A stretch of DNA of 64,000 bases from Cryptomeria japonica (Eukaryota; Streptophyta; Pinopsida; Cupressales; Cupressaceae): positions 165,119,080 to 165,183,079 of the forward strand of contig NC_081413.1 in the NCBI RefSeq assembly GCF_030272615.1, read 5' to 3'. The translations under genes were made by a program, and so were the position numbers. The notes beneath the pieces were generated by a model. It was not told the origin of the DNA and did no database searches. It was given only the letters and a program-made list of their open reading frames with translations. Below, one piece after another: positions 44,620 to 57,520 of this stretch. The number at the start of each line of letters is the position of its first letter. Position 1 is the first letter of the stretch.

Positions 44620-46824
44620 AATGGCCTAGTAGACAGGAATAACCAGACTATGGTTGAAGCAACTATAACTATGTTGATTCAAGGAAAGGTAGCTCACACC
44701 TTTTGGAGAGAAGCAGCGAGCACTGTAGTCTACACAATGAACTAGGTACTCATCAAGAAAGGTAAGGATAAAACTCCTTATGAGTATTGGACCAGTAAGA
44801 CACCTATGGTTAGCTACTTTAGAGTGTTTGGTAGAAAATGTTACATCAAGAGGAGCGAACACCAGAGCACATTTGATGCAAAATGTGATGAGGGAATATT
44901 CCTAGGGTATTCCACCAAGAGCAAAGCTCTCAAGTGTTTCAACAATAGGACTCAGAGAATTATGGAAAGCATCAATGTAAGAGTTGATGAAACCTCTGAT
45001 AAAACTAAGGAAACTGACAGTGAGCAAGCAGTAAATGAACTGGTTGTAACCTTCTAGGATCCAGTTGTTAGTCAACCAAGTACCAGTAACAGTGTTCCTA
45101 CACCGGTAGATGTAGATGCCGATACTGATGAAGATGAGGATGAAGAAGAAAAGCAAGAGGAATCTATCAAGACCATTCCTCAGTATGTCAAGCTGAATCA
45201 TGATCCTAAGCAGATCATAGGAGATAAGGATGCATAAATTCTTACAAGAAGAAAGGTTAGAGAAAGCTCATGTATGATCTTTGAATTTGAGCCTAAATCA
45301 TTCAAAGAGGCACATAAAGATGAAGACTGGATCAAGGCAATGGAAGAGGAACTTGACTAGATAGAGAAAAATGGTACATGGTCTTTGGCACCCAGACTGA
45401 AGCATAAAAATGTCATTGGTACCAAATGGGTTTTCAGAAATAAGCTGAATGAGAATGGAACAGTGATTAGAAACAAAGCCAGACAGGTGTGCAAAGGATA
45501 TGCCCAAGAAGAAGGAGAAGACTATGGAGAAACCTTTGCTCCTATAGCCAGATTGGAAGGAGTTTGTATGCTTCTTGCATATGCAACTTTTAAAGGATTC
45601 AAAGTATATCAAATGGATGTGAAATATACATTCTTAAATGGTCTACTTGAAGAGGAAGTGTATATAGAGCAATCGGATGGGTTTTCCCTATCTGAAGAAA
45701 ATGACATAGTGTGTAGGCTACATAAAGCCTTATATGGTCTGAATCAGGCACCTAGAGCATGGTATGAATGTCTGCACTCCCATCTTGTGAAGATTGGATT
45801 TGAGACAACAAGTGAAGACAACAATATCTACTTGAAGTCTGTGGGAGATCAATCTTGATCCATAAGGTATTTTGTTGATGACATTATCTTTGGTGGAGAT
45901 GACAAGATGAGTCATGAGTTTGTAGATGAGATGAAGAAAGAGTTTGAGATGTCACTCATAGGGGAGATTAAGTTCTTCATTGGACTGTAGATCCAACAGA
46001 TGAAAGATGGAATCTTTATCACTCAATCCAAGTATGTCCAAGAAGTGTTAAATACCTTTGGCATCGAAGATAGCAAACCGGTTGGTACATCGATGGTCAC
46101 TGGTTGTAAATTATCCAAAGATGATGACTCAGCATTGGTTGATGAGAAGGAATACCGATCAATGATTGGTAAGTTGCATTATGTAGTGCATACGAGACCA
46201 GATATTGTGCATGCAGTTGGCATTACTGTAAGGTTCTAGAAAATCCCAAGAGAATCCCACTTGGTTGCAGTCAAGCGGATTCTTAGGTATCTGAAGGGAA
46301 CTATTGATTATGGATTATGGTATCCATATAACAAGGATTTCAACTTGAAAGTATTCACAGATGCTGATTAGGCAGGTAATCTAGATGACTGGAAGAGCAC
46401 ATCTAGTGGTGCAATCTTTCTCAATTGTAGACTGGTCTTATGGATGAGTAAGAAGTTGAGTTGTATCTCTCAGGCTACAGTGGAAGCAGAGTATGTTGCA
46501 GCTTTCATGAACTACACTCAGACAATTTGGATGAAGCATGTATTAAATGGCTTCAAAGTTCCTGTATCTGAACTGGTAAGTATATTTTGTGACAATACTA
46601 GTGCAATTAACATCTCCAAGAATCCGGTTTTACATTCTAGAACCAAGCACTTTGAGCTTAAGTATCATTTCTTGAGGGAAAAGGTTCAGAACAAAGAGAT
46701 TGCACTAGAACATGTTTCCAGTAAGGAGTAGTTAGCAGACATATTCACCAAACCTCTCCCAAAGGCTACATTTATGTACTTAAGAGGTGAATTAGGGGTG
46801 CTGCCCCTTCAAGAGGTAAACTAA
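44620..46824 (+). pseudogene. pol: Copia D integrase end, RT and RNase H
   Basis: This continues the previous frame with in-frame TAGs at 44617-44619 and 44743-44745 (MN-stop-VLIKK), then 44806-45057, and stops near 45055, 45236 and 45358. RT (45385-45858) has [45 protein letters not shown] and a changed [17 protein letters not shown] frame change at 45856 precedes [16 protein letters not shown] after FFIGL (about 45988) is shared with E. RNase H is split by TAGs near 46239 and 46371; 46444-46731 ends at TAG 46729-46731, shared with C and E, before LADIFTKPLPKA. Confidence 0.87.
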
Positions 46825-47057
46825 AAGTATATGCTCCACATCAGTCAAGTATTGCATAGTCAAATTTTTCTTCAGGATTGTTGTGTTGAAGGGTGCTATT
46901 CCTTAGGGGGAGCAACATAATGGAACAGGGAGTCTTGTGCCTCCACTTTGGCATTGTTGTCAAAGGGGGAGAAGAAGAGAAGCGGAGAAGATATCTGTAG
47001 AAATTGGGGGAGAAGATGTGAAGCAGAGAGAAATCTTTGTATATTGCCATCAATGCC

Positions 47058-47069
47058 AAAGGGGGAGAT
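47058..47069 (+). promoter_or_regulatory. PPT of D
   Basis: aaagggggagat before TGTTGG. A second copy (tcaaagggggagaag) lies about 95 bp upstream near 46960. ttgccatcaatg just before it pairs with cattgatgtcaa inside the LTR. Confidence 0.87.
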
Positions 47070-48532
47070 TGTTGGCATTATGTGAATCGACATAAGGACA
47101 CGATGACATTGTATGTTGTCATTGATGTCAATATGCTGAAGAGGAGAGAACTGGTATATGTGAGAATTGGTATAACACTATGAATTGGTATTTGTGCTAA
47201 AGTGAAGTGGTGTGTTTGCTTAAGGTGAACCAACATGTGGTTATGGGAATTGACACATCGAAGCTTTGTATGTCTACCAGTTGGAAGTCTCAACTTTAGG
47301 GTTTCCAATTGAAGTGCTCAAGCCTGTGTGGCTCAACTGGTGACTTTGTGTGATGAGTTAGCACTGTAACGAAGAATAGGTCATGTTGCCACGTCAGCCT
47401 TGTGCGCGTGAAGGATCCTGCATGAAGGAAATTGTTCCCATCTACCTTGAGAATGTGCAAAGGCTGTAAATGGTGATAACACGTGATGGGTTATCAACCG
47501 TCATGAAATCAGTGGAAAGCAAATGATGGACAATGTCTTGAGATTGGATCAAGATTGTTGCATTTAATGCAATATTCTCAACCGTCAGGATTGAACCATT
47601 TGAATTGCTTAACCTAATAGGTTTAGGGTTTAGGGTTTATGCTACCGACCTATTTGTTTCTTATAAGGTTGATGTTATGTTCCTTTTTGAGGTTGTTGGA
47701 AAAAGTTGTGTGTGTGTATCCAAGAGAAGAGATATGTGATGCTTGCCAGACCAGAGGAGAGAAGTGATACATGTAGAGTGTAAGTGCAGAAGGTTAAAAG
47801 GAGCTAAAGCAGATCTGCATTGGCATTGAGTGCTGTTACCAGATCATTGCAATACCTATTGATCTCTAACCACCTCAACAGTTGGGAAATCCCTTAATAG
47901 GGTAGCTTTAACCAACTTGCTGTAAATGCTTTAACATGGTGACTCAGAACCATTGAGTTCTTGAAATCCTCTAACAGGGTTTAACCCTTAACCAGGTATT
48001 CTAGCCATCCCTTAACTGGGTGATCCCTAACAGGATCGGTTCCTAACAGAACCTATTGTATTAGTCCTTAACTGGACAAGGCTCCTAACAGAGTGGACTT
48101 CTAAAGATTTAAAAAATAGCTTTTGGGTATTCATCCCCACCGTGGTTTTTCCTAGTTGGGTTTCCACGTGAAAAATCTGTGTGTCATGTGTGGTGATATT
48201 CTTGTGATGGTTTGAGTGATTTGTGTCTGAAGGCAAATCATGTTGATCTAGCTGCTTATATATCTTTTGATGATAGATTACCTGTTCATGCACTAGGGTG
48301 AAATGGAAATGAAGTATTAGAATGTATGAAAAGATAAGTGTCAACCGGTTTATGCTTGTCTTAGTTATTCTGGGTTCTGCTGATTGTACTCTATTTAAGA
48401 CCAGTGTTATTGTTTGTCTGTCAAAGCACAATGTCTGCTGACAAACTAGTTTAGGATTGTGGTTTTGTCTGTACTGATTCACCCCCCCTCTCAGTACTGG
48501 TTTGGTACTATCCATTCATCATTGAGTTATCA
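47070..48532 (+). repeat. 3' LTR of D
   Basis: 1,463 bp, pairs with 41182-42661; ends CATTGAGTTATCA. Confidence 0.93.
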
Positions 48533-48850
48533 TTCTTCCTTAGCTTGTTTTACATGCTCATCACCATCATAGATATTCTCAAGAGTATCCCATACTTCTT
48601 TGGGATTTTCTTTATCCTTGACATTGATAAACTTAATGTCAAATAGGCTAATGATTAGGGCTTCCATGACTTGCCCATTCGCTTGGATCTCTCTCTTTTG
48701 ATCATCGGTGAGAGTATCGGTAGGGATAACATAAACATTCTCAACATAGCTCCAATGTTGAGCACCCATGCTTCTGATGTATATCTTCATTCTGTCCTTC
48801 CATATTTTAAAGTTATCTTTGTTGAACTTTGGACCTTCCCTCTTCATCAT
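48533..48850 (-). pseudogene. gag: 5' part of C gag, cut by the D insertion
   Basis: Minus strand, ATG at 48848-48850. It reads KFNKDNFKIWKDRMKIYI through EVWDTLENIYDGDEHVKQA and is then cut. It is closely similar to the N-terminus of D's gag. The frame is open over its whole length. The next about 170 bp of gag are missing, and the remainder resumes at 38694. Confidence 0.88.
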
Positions 48851-48907
48851 TACAATAGGATCTTTCCCTCAAGCAGTTAAGCTTACAACATAGAGGACCT
48901 AGAGGAC

Positions 48908-48921
48908 GCTCTGATACCAAT
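48908..48921 (-). promoter_or_regulatory. PBS of C
   Basis: On minus, attggtatcagagcg follows the LTR end gttatca. It is an exact initiator-Met primer site. Confidence 0.92.
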
Positions 48922-50419
48922 TGATAACTCAACGATGAAAAGTGAGTACCAAACCGGTACTGAGAGGGGGGGGGTGAATCAGTATAGGCACAAAAACTTT
49001 TCCAGAACTGGTTTAATTGCAGACTGTAAACTACTGGCAATCCCTAACACCGGTCCAAACCAGACTACTACCGATTAAACATAGTGCAACTGTGAAAGAC
49101 ATGAACCAGTCAATCTTCTTAGCTTTCCATACAACCTATTCCCTCATTTCCACTTTGTCCTTATGCATAAACAAATAATCTATCATCAGAAATATAATAA
49201 CTTGTTAGATCAACATGATTCACCGCTTGACAGAAAACAACAAAACATCACATGAAAAGGACATCACACATGACACACATAATTTTCACGTGGAAACAAC
49301 TGGGAAAAACCACGGTGGGGATGAATACCCACAAGCTATTTTAAACTCTTTAGAAGTACGCTCTATTAGGAGCCTAGTCCTATTAAATACTGTTACATCA
49401 GATTCTGTTAGGAACCAATCCTGTTAGGGATCACTCGGTTAAGGGATGGCTAGAATATCCGGTTAAGGGTTAAACCCTGTTAGAGGTTATCTTGTTAAAG
49501 GATTGTATAAACTCAATGGCTTTGAGTCACCCTGTTAAAGGATTTATGACAAGCTAGTTAAAGCTACCCTGTTAAGGGATTTTCCAACTATTGAAGTGAT
49601 TAGAGATCAACAGGTATTACAATGATCTGGTAATAGGACTCAATGCCAATGCAGATCCGCTTTAGTTCCTTCCTTCTATACACACACTATGCAGGTATCA
49701 ATCCTCTCAACTGGTCTAGCAAGAATCATGTATATTTGCACATAGATACACACACAACATGTTCCATCAACCTCAGCATGAGACACCACATGGACCTTAT
49801 AGGAAACAGATAGGTTGGTAGCATAAACCCTAAACCCTAAACACTTAGTTTGAGAAATTTAGTCAGTTCAATCCTGACCATTGAACACTTTACATTTGAA
49901 TAAAATGGTCTTGAACAGGTCTTAAGACATTCTCCACCATTTGTTCTTTGCTACTTCTCAGAGGTGATAACCCATCATGCGTTCTCCACCATTTGCAGAG
50001 ACTTTGCACATTCCCAAGGTAGATAGGATCAATCTCCTTCATGCAAGATCCTTCACGTGCACAAGGCTGACGTGGCAATATGATCTGCTCTCCATCACAA
50101 TGGTAACTCATCACACAATGCCATCAGTTGAAACACACAAGCTCAAAACACTTCAACCAGAAACCCTGAAGCTGAGACTACCAACCGGTAGTCATTGCAT
50201 ATGAACCCTTGATACAAAACATTCCATATACCGGTTCTCGTTCTGACATACTGGTTCCAGTTCACAACATCATACTGGTTCACTTGGACAAGCATACCGC
50301 TTCACTTTTTCACATATGCCGGTTCACAACATCAACATATTACCGGTTCTCTTTCAACATATTGACATCAATGACAACACAATATCATCATGTCAACACA
50401 TTCTGCACATATTCCAATA
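48922..50419 (-). repeat. 5' LTR of C
   Basis: Pairs with 33351-34849. Its outer end reads ccaata instead of ccaaca (one change) before TSD GTAAA. Confidence 0.92.
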
Positions 50420-51482
50420 GTAAAAACCTCGGTGAGATGAGACTCACAAGATAGCTATCTGAACTCTTCTGAAGTTCGCCCTATTAGGAGCCAAGCATGT
50501 TAAAGTTTTTACAATAAGTCCTGTTAAGAACTGATCTTGTTAGGAATCACCTGGTTAAGGGATTTAAAAATGCCTTGATAAAAAGATAATACCCTGTTAG
50601 GAGTAACCTTGGTAGAGGATTTGAGAATCCAAGCTAATGGACCACCTTGTTAGAGGATTTAAGAAGTAACCAAGCTTGTTAGAGCTTACTCGGTTAGGGG
50701 ATTTCAATTTTGCTGTATTTGTTAGAAGACACTAGGTTTTTCTTGATCTGTCTGAATAGAACTACATTTTGTTGATCAGATCGTTTTAAGCTTCAATATG
50801 CCTTTACACAAACTGTAGATCCATTCTCTAGTTAGGCAACCACACACTCAACTGATTTCTGCCAACACCTTTTACAAAACAACTTCATCAACCTTAAATA
50901 CAAATGAATTAGGTCGGTAACACAACAAAAACCTAATTCTCACATAGAGATTACAAACAAATCAGTTCAAGTGTGAGCATTGTATTTACATAGCAATCTA
51001 TACACATTCTTCAAGAAAATTCCAACTGCTCCATGATCACCGCTTCATCAGACTTGTAACTCATCATGCGCTTTGCATTAGATGCAATCCAATTTTCTCA
51101 TTCCCTAGACAATCAAACAAATGCGCTAAAACAATATGAACTTATCTTCATACATTAACCATATGTGCCGCTATCATTACCTCTCAACATCGGATAATAA
51201 ACCAACATAACCATTTCAGCAAACTTAATTGGTTAGGATTTAACAAAAACAACTAGTAGGGTTTACCGGTTACATTGCATATAAAGGGTTTAACCTTATA
51301 CACCGATTAGCTGTTCAACTCACATACTTATACCAGTTTACAACATCTTCCATAAAGCTCTTCCTACCGGTTACAAGACAATATCAATAATAACAACAAT
51401 ATCATAAATACCATTACCGATTCAATTGGCATCAATGACAACATAACATATCATCAATGCAATCTTCATGCAAATGCTAACA

Positions 51483-52790
51483 AACAAAACCTTTCTAAGA
51501 GTTCACTTACCCAATGAGATGTGTTATTACTGTTGGTTTAGCCCCTCAATGTATAAAATGAGAATTATGCTTACTTGCAATTAATTCTTTTGGAAACTTC
51601 TAAAATATTGTCGACTTGGTCAAATGGAATGTGATTTAAAAAATCAAGAGAGATTATTATGGAGGGAACCTAGATGCACTTATAGGTTCAAGAAAAACAT
51701 TCTTAGGTGCCATAGATTCAGACATAGTGTGTCATACTTTGGTAGTTTTTTGCATGTGTGTCTCTTAAGATATTGCATTGAAAAAGTGTAGTCTCGAATG
51801 ATCATGATAGATGAAGTGAAAAAAAAGACCTTTCTTAGTGTTCACCTACCCACTCAGATGTGTTGGCATTATTGGTTCAGCCCCATGATGTATGCAATAC
51901 AAATTATGCTTGTAGACAACTTTTCATTGAATGCACCTAACAATTTTTACAATATCTGGAAAATTACTTCCATGGTTAAATGGATTGGAGATTCAAAAAA
52001 TTGAGAGATGTATTGTGTATGGATTCTATGTGACCCTATAGGTTTAGATGAAACATTTTTAGGTGCCACAAACTTTGAAGAATAATTCGTCACATTTCAA
52101 CAACTTTTCACACTTAGTTCTCTTAAGAGATTACTAAAATAGTGTAGCCCGAAATGATCAAAACAACTAGGGTATGAAAATGACCTTTCTTAATGTTCAC
52201 CTACCCACCTAAACATGTTGGTGTTGTCAATTTGGCCCCATGATGCATGAAATAAAATGTATTCTTGCATACAAATTTTTGTTAAATGTAATTGATGTTT
52301 TTTGTAACATTTGAAGAAAAACATTTCCATGATCAAATATAATATTTGTACATGCCACAAATTTTAAGAAATAGTTCATTATAGTTTGGTATTTTTTTAC
52401 ACTTAGGGCTCTAAAGAGGTTGTGTTAAAATAGTGTTCCTCAAAATGATTAGGTGTAAAAATGGATGTTTCCGAGTGTTTACATACCCACTTGAATGTGT
52501 TGGCACTATCAGTTCGACTCTATGACACATGAGACAAAAATTATGATTGTCTGCAACTTTTTGTTGAACACAATTGATACATTTTTAAACTTCTAAAAAA
52601 TTGTTGCCATACTCAAATAGAATGGAGATTTAAAAAATTGAGAGAGTTTATATTGGAAAGACCTTATATACACTTGTACATTTAGATAGAGAATTTATAG
52701 GTGCCATGAATTTTGAGAAACGTCTTGTCATATTTTGTAATTTTTGTACTTAGGGCTCTTAAGAGATTATGTTGAAATAATATGTTGGAA
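51483..52790 (+). repeat. Satellite-like tandem array, about 340-bp unit
   Basis: At least four units start with (a)cctttcttagtgttcacctacccac and related forms at about 51490, 51829, 52184 and 52462; the third unit is shortened. Shared blocks: atgtgttgg..tt.g.ttcagcccc.tgatg, acaactttt.gttgaatgca, aattgagagag, cctataggtttagatgaa.catttttaggtgcca, cttagggctcttaagagatt. More remnants lie at 32690-32957 and 60010-60323. Confidence 0.85.
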
Positions 52791-53069
52791 TATGAAGTCA
52801 ATCTAGTGTTATTCGACTTGTGATGAATAGTCAAGGGTGGGTAGGGCACTAATATTATTCCAATAGTGATGGATAGTCATCACGGGGTACCATGGTAATG
52901 CTTCAAGCTTGTATTCGATGCAATTGTCCAAAGGACGTAGCTTCAAACCAAAGGCTGAAGGTTGGGGGTTGCAGATGGGCTAGTTGTAGCCCCCTTTCCA
53001 TTCTGAAGTAGTTTAATATTTTTGGGACTTGCTATTTTTAGACATTTAGACATTTGTCTAACATGTGTT
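52791..53069. other. Unassigned spacer before K2
   Basis: The satellite pattern breaks at atgttggaatatgaagtc. No gene or LTR could be recognised. Confidence 0.35.
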
Positions 53070-53973
53070 TGTTGGGATACAATAACACTGAGAGGGGAGG
53101 GGGGTGAATCAATGTTTTGTTGGTATGATAAGATTTTATCCTTTTATACCTTACACAGATAAACCAATAAATAAATAAACATATAAATTGAAGAAAATAT
53201 ACCATCCACATAATTGAACACCATAACTCATAGAATTTATACATGGAAAACCTCAAAGAGGAAAAACCATGGTGGGATTTGTGACCCACAATATCAGTTC
53301 ACTGGTCATATGAAAGGATATTACATATAATGGGGGCCTGCACATGCATGAAGGCACACTTCCTAGAGCAGACTGCTCATCACTAAAGAGTCTCACTGAA
53401 TACAAGCTTCTTCTGAAGTAAGACAATGAAATGAACTTAAAAATGCATCTGCTATGCCAAATAGAGTTTCAGTTCTAGCTCTACTCTGTACCGGTTCATA
53501 AACCCTGAACACTACTACTGATATCTCTTCTCCTCTGAGAATGATTTATAGACTATCTATAGATCATTACATGATATAACATTCACATACAAATTATCTA
53601 CATACATATACTTCACATTATACAGTTCTACTATATTATCTTATGTCACACACTTTCCACACACTACAAAATGACCTAGTAGACTTACCTATATACCCAT
53701 TACAAACAATATGCCTTATGCTGGCTTACAATGCATTACAAAAGTTATTCAATGTTGGCCTTGACAATAATTACAAAATGATTTTCTAAATAAATCTTCC
53801 TTGATGTCGGCTTCCTTGAAGTACCGATGTCGGTGCCGGTGCCAGTATAATCCTGGATACTCTAATGCCGGTGTTTGATGGTATATGCCTCCTAATGCCA
53901 ATATATGACTTCCATCTGATCTTGTTGCCGTCAATGACAATAAAATTAATCCGATGAGTGTCAATTTCCAACA
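53070..53973 (-). repeat. 3' LTR of K2
   Basis: 904 bp, pairs with 58866-59755. On minus the PPT ccaaaggggaagat precedes it. The LTR arm cattgacggcaac pairs with gttgccctcaatg upstream of the PPT, one mismatch. Confidence 0.9.
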
Positions 53974-54432
53974 ATCTTCCCCTTTGGCATTGAGGGCAAC
54001 ACTCATGTGAAAAATGGATTCGCTGCCGGTTCAACTGAAATATGCTTCCCTTGAGCAATACACTCCTTCTGATATTTTGATTTCCTTCCCATATGTTCCT
54101 ATCTAATATTTTATTATATTTTTCACATATATACACTCCCTCTTTGGCACCAATGCCAAAGATTGGTGAAAGAATTGAAAATATTCAGAACAAAAGAATG
54201 AATAAATACTGTTTGTTTTACCGGAGCTTGACTAACCTCAAAATTTCTGGGTAAGCCTTATCCAACAACTATAGGTATGTATCCCAGGCGGTTATGAAAG
54301 TATCAGATATGGATGCTAGTCCACTTAGTAAGTGTGCTAGTGTTTCCTTCTCTTTGACTTCTGTTGGTGTGGGTTTAGCAATCATTTCCATACATTCTCT
54401 TTTATGTACACCCAAGAAATCCAATCTGGGTC

Positions 54433-57325
54433 TCACAAATCCTCTAAGACTCCTTGCTCTCTGAATGACTTTATCTCTCTCCTTCTCAAAAGAAAAAATT
54501 GGTTCTCTAAGGACAAAATTTGTCCATCAATAGATGTTGTTAGTGTGGTTAATCCATCAAAATAATTAGCAATGCTAGCTACCTTATCATGTAATCCCTT
54601 TAATTTGCTATCTACATTTTCTGTAAGAATTTCTATGTTACAACAGGCCCTGTAGATATTTGTACATTGTTTGAAACAATTCTCAATAAGAATGAGTTTA
54701 GCTTCAATTTTATTTTTCTCTGTTTCAATGATCTTGTCAAAGGTGACATTCTTAGCCATAGTAAACATTTCTAATGCCTATCGGTCTGATATCTGTTGCA
54801 ATGATTGAAACTTGTTAGATATGTACTTAGTTAGTGACTTAAGCTTGCCAGAAGGGCTTGCTTCATTCTCAATCTGACAATCAGGGATTAATTTATGCAA
54901 CATTGTAACTGATTGATCCATTATTCCCTTATTTGCAGGTCCCTCCTTTAATAGTTTTTGAGTAGCCATCATCATTAACTCAGTTGGACTCATCTTAGTG
55001 ACTAGTTTCTTCTCAACTTGAGAAGTGTCAATTGCCACAACCTTTGCCAAGGAATCAACATGAACTACCGGTGTATACTCAATTCCCTTTACCTTATATT
55101 CTTTAGCACTGGTGGCTTCACCACTTGGTGCAGTGTCAATTACTACCGGTGGATTATTATCCATAATATTTATAGTGTCATGTACATTGCCTTGCTCAAA
55201 AATAGTTTATGCTGGTACAGACTGTACACTTTCTTTTACTGTCGGTTGTGTTTGTATATCTATAGTTATTGTCAGTGTATTTAAAATTGGAGTTGAACTT
55301 CACAAAATACCTTTCCCTTTTGATTTATATGGAATGGTGGAAGTTGTTGCCTTAACAAACTCTTGATGACATGTGAGAAAATATGGATTCTTCTAGAAGA
55401 ATTTGGTCTAACCCTTACTAGTCTCATTTATCACCTCATTAACTCTACCTATCATTAGGCTTATTTGATGGGGTTTGCTACTAAATACTGTCCTCTTTAC
55501 AACATCTATGCATCTTTTCATTTTCTCATTGTTTATAGCACCACACATTTCCAAAAGTTCTACTTAATTTCTCTATCCCTCTTGATTGAATCAAGTATTC
55601 TAGCATCTAATTTATTGTACAGTGATAGAGGAATTTCCTTCAAAATTTCTACTAAGGCTTTCTTATATATATTCATGTACAAAAAAATTTCCTCTTCAAT
55701 CTCATTTTTCTCATCATCCTCTAAATCTTCATAATACTTAGATACATTTTTCAACATTCCATCCTTTGTAATTTCATCGATTAATTCAACATAGGTCTTT
55801 GTGGTCTTACTAGATTTAGTATCATCACTCTTCTTCTTTTTGCTTATGGTTGTCAGAGTAGATGTAACTGGTTTTCTCTTTTGTATAGGCTTCCTTGCCA
55901 GAGGTGGCAGTGTAGTAGGTTTAGTTGCCTTTCTAAAAAGTCTCCTCCTAGGCTCCACCCTATTTTGGTCTAGCAGTAGCTGATCTACTTTCTTCCTTTG
56001 TACCCTTATGAAAGCTAGAGCTTCATTATCCTCAGGGTCAGAATCAGAAGTGATGGTAGAAATGTAAGCTTTAGGCTTCTTTACTTCTACAGTACTATCT
56101 TATGAATTACATCCTGTACATATGCAAACATCTTTTCTATTTTTTTCTCTCTTCTCTTCTAGTTGAAGAAAGTTTTGACTTCAAGGGCCTTCTCTTCTGT
56201 CGTGTCAAAATTCTTTGTTTGTCATCGAATGGGGCATCTAGCAACATTTTTGCATAGTGCTATCATCCACCTCATATCCAAGCTCAATAACCCATATGGT
56301 CCTTGGTTCAACTGCTTCCATGAGGGTTTCATCAGTCTTCACCATGAAACAGATATCAATGGAGTACTTCTCCACAATGTTCTTTGATATTCTTTCCCTC
56401 CGCCTCATGTTTAATTGGAATTTTTAAAATAACCCCAAAGTTTCTCATCTCTGCTGGTATCAAGACTAGTGATTGCTTCCTTGATATGCATACCTATCGG
56501 TATGTCATGAGCCCAACGCTCCTTCCCTAGATTGGGTAGCTCATTCAGGAAGTACAAAATTAAACAAACAATCAAGTTTTTGTATCTAAAAGTTCCTTTC
56601 TTAACTCCCTTGATATTTCCAAGGTTTAAACATCAATTCACTCCTCAACCATTCACATAAATCATATTTTATATTATTCCTCAACATCTGTATGCAACAT
56701 GAATGTAAGAACTAGCAACACAATTCAATCAATTAGATTGAGTTACCTTATAACCTATTATCATGCTTGCAAATTTCACATCACTATCGATAATTGTGCT
56801 AATCCTCATTGATCTGCTATCAGGAGTTGCACCGGTGAGTTTCTCAACCTCAGTGTTGGAAATTTTCTTGCCAGGTTCTTGTCCGACATTAGGTAAGCTG
56901 GTGACTTCTTGAATAGCCTCCTTGGTGATCATGTAAGGCTGATCTAGCTAGATGAACTCATTGTGAACCTTACTCAAAACGTATCTGATGACCTCATCTT
57001 TGAATTCTGATATGTACAGAATACCTGTTAACCCAAGATCCTCAATCTCTTTGTTTTTTGACTTGATGTTTTCAGAGCTGCCCAGTATCATAGATTAATA
57101 CATGCTTTTGATGTCCTCTATGCCTAGATCCTCCAGGGTGCAGTGAATGTATGCCCTCACATCTTCAACATACATCACACTACCAGGAACCCTAGAAAAT
57201 GCTCCCGCAGAGTCTTCTTTCTTAGCAATCAAGGGAACCTCCTTGAATATGGGCCTCAGCCTATTGTTAACTTCAACAATGGTTGGATTTGCAATGAAAG
57301 TAGGAGCTAAAGATCTAGATGCCAT
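54433..57325 (-). pseudogene. K2 ORF2: homologue of K1 ORF2
   Basis: ATG at 57323-57325 (MASRSLAPTFIANPT). Colinear blocks with K1: N-terminus to IKSMY (57095), then ITKEAIQEVTSLP, RSMR, VKFASMIIGYKVTQSN (56729-56932). Then IVEKYSIDICFMVKTDETL and MEAVEPRTIWVIELGYE (about 56270-56360), where K2 lacks the TAG of K1. The Lys/Arg-rich block and YVELIDEITKDGMLKNVSKY follow (55560-55958; K1 has DKLLSEITEDGKLKNISKLY), then LHKLIPDCQIE and LTKYISNKF (54778-55164), then a coiled-coil end (54433-54768). Many stops and shifts. Function unknown. Confidence 0.78.
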
Positions 57326-57439
57326 TTTTGAAGAATACCTGAAAGTGAACATTGGTAGAAGATGTAGTGCTTCTTAGATAGCTACTCAAAATCCTTTCAG
57401 AATGACTTTGCTCGCTCTTAATTCACCTGAAATTCACCT

Positions 57440-57520
57440 TTACTTCGCTCTAAATGCTTGAATGTGGGGTGAGTGAAAATAAATTCACTTTCCCTTTTTA
57501 TCAGTGAATAAAACCCTAAT
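57440..57520 (-). promoter_or_regulatory. Possible internal promoter/leader of K2 ORF2
   Basis: On minus, gataaaaaggg then ttttcactcaccccacattcaagc, 100-180 bp before the ATG. It resembles the segment between ORF1 and ORF2 of K1. Weak evidence. Confidence 0.3.

Larger units (their letters stand above)
41182..48532 (+). mobile_element. Copia element D, full length
   Basis: LTRs at 41182-42661 and 47070-48532 (TGTTGGCATTATGTG to GAGTTATCA), PBS at 42663, interior gag-protease-integrase-RT-RNase H, and PPT at 47058-47069. The left flank is E's PPT, not a TSD. The right flank (48533 on) is C's gag, read on minus up to HVKQAKEE. D therefore lies in opposite orientation inside a copy of its own family. 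7,351 bp. Confidence 0.93.
33351..50419 (-). mobile_element. Copia element C, split by the E/D insertion
   Basis: LTRs at 33351-34849 and 48922-50419 (about 1.5 kb each) on minus start TGTTGG (TATTGG in the 5' copy, a mutation) and end GAGTTATCA. GTAAA flanks both ends (33346-33350, 50420-50424), a perfect TSD. The interior is minus-strand gag (48533-48850) and, beyond the E/D insertion, the rest of gag through RNase H (34950-38694). About 170 bp of gag is missing at the insertion. The family is that of D and E. Confidence 0.92.
32958..51482 (-). mobile_element. Solo LTR F, split by element C
   Basis: The two parts are 32958-33350 and 50420-51482. Together they form one LTR of about 1.45 kb that on minus starts TGTTAGCATTTGCATG and ends ..CATCA. 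AACAA flanks both ends (32953-32957, 51483-51487). Phrases run across the insertion: cgtggaaaacccaaatagg on the left and aaaaacctcggtgagatgag on the right are one block in related LTRs. No coding interior of its own. Confidence 0.85.
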
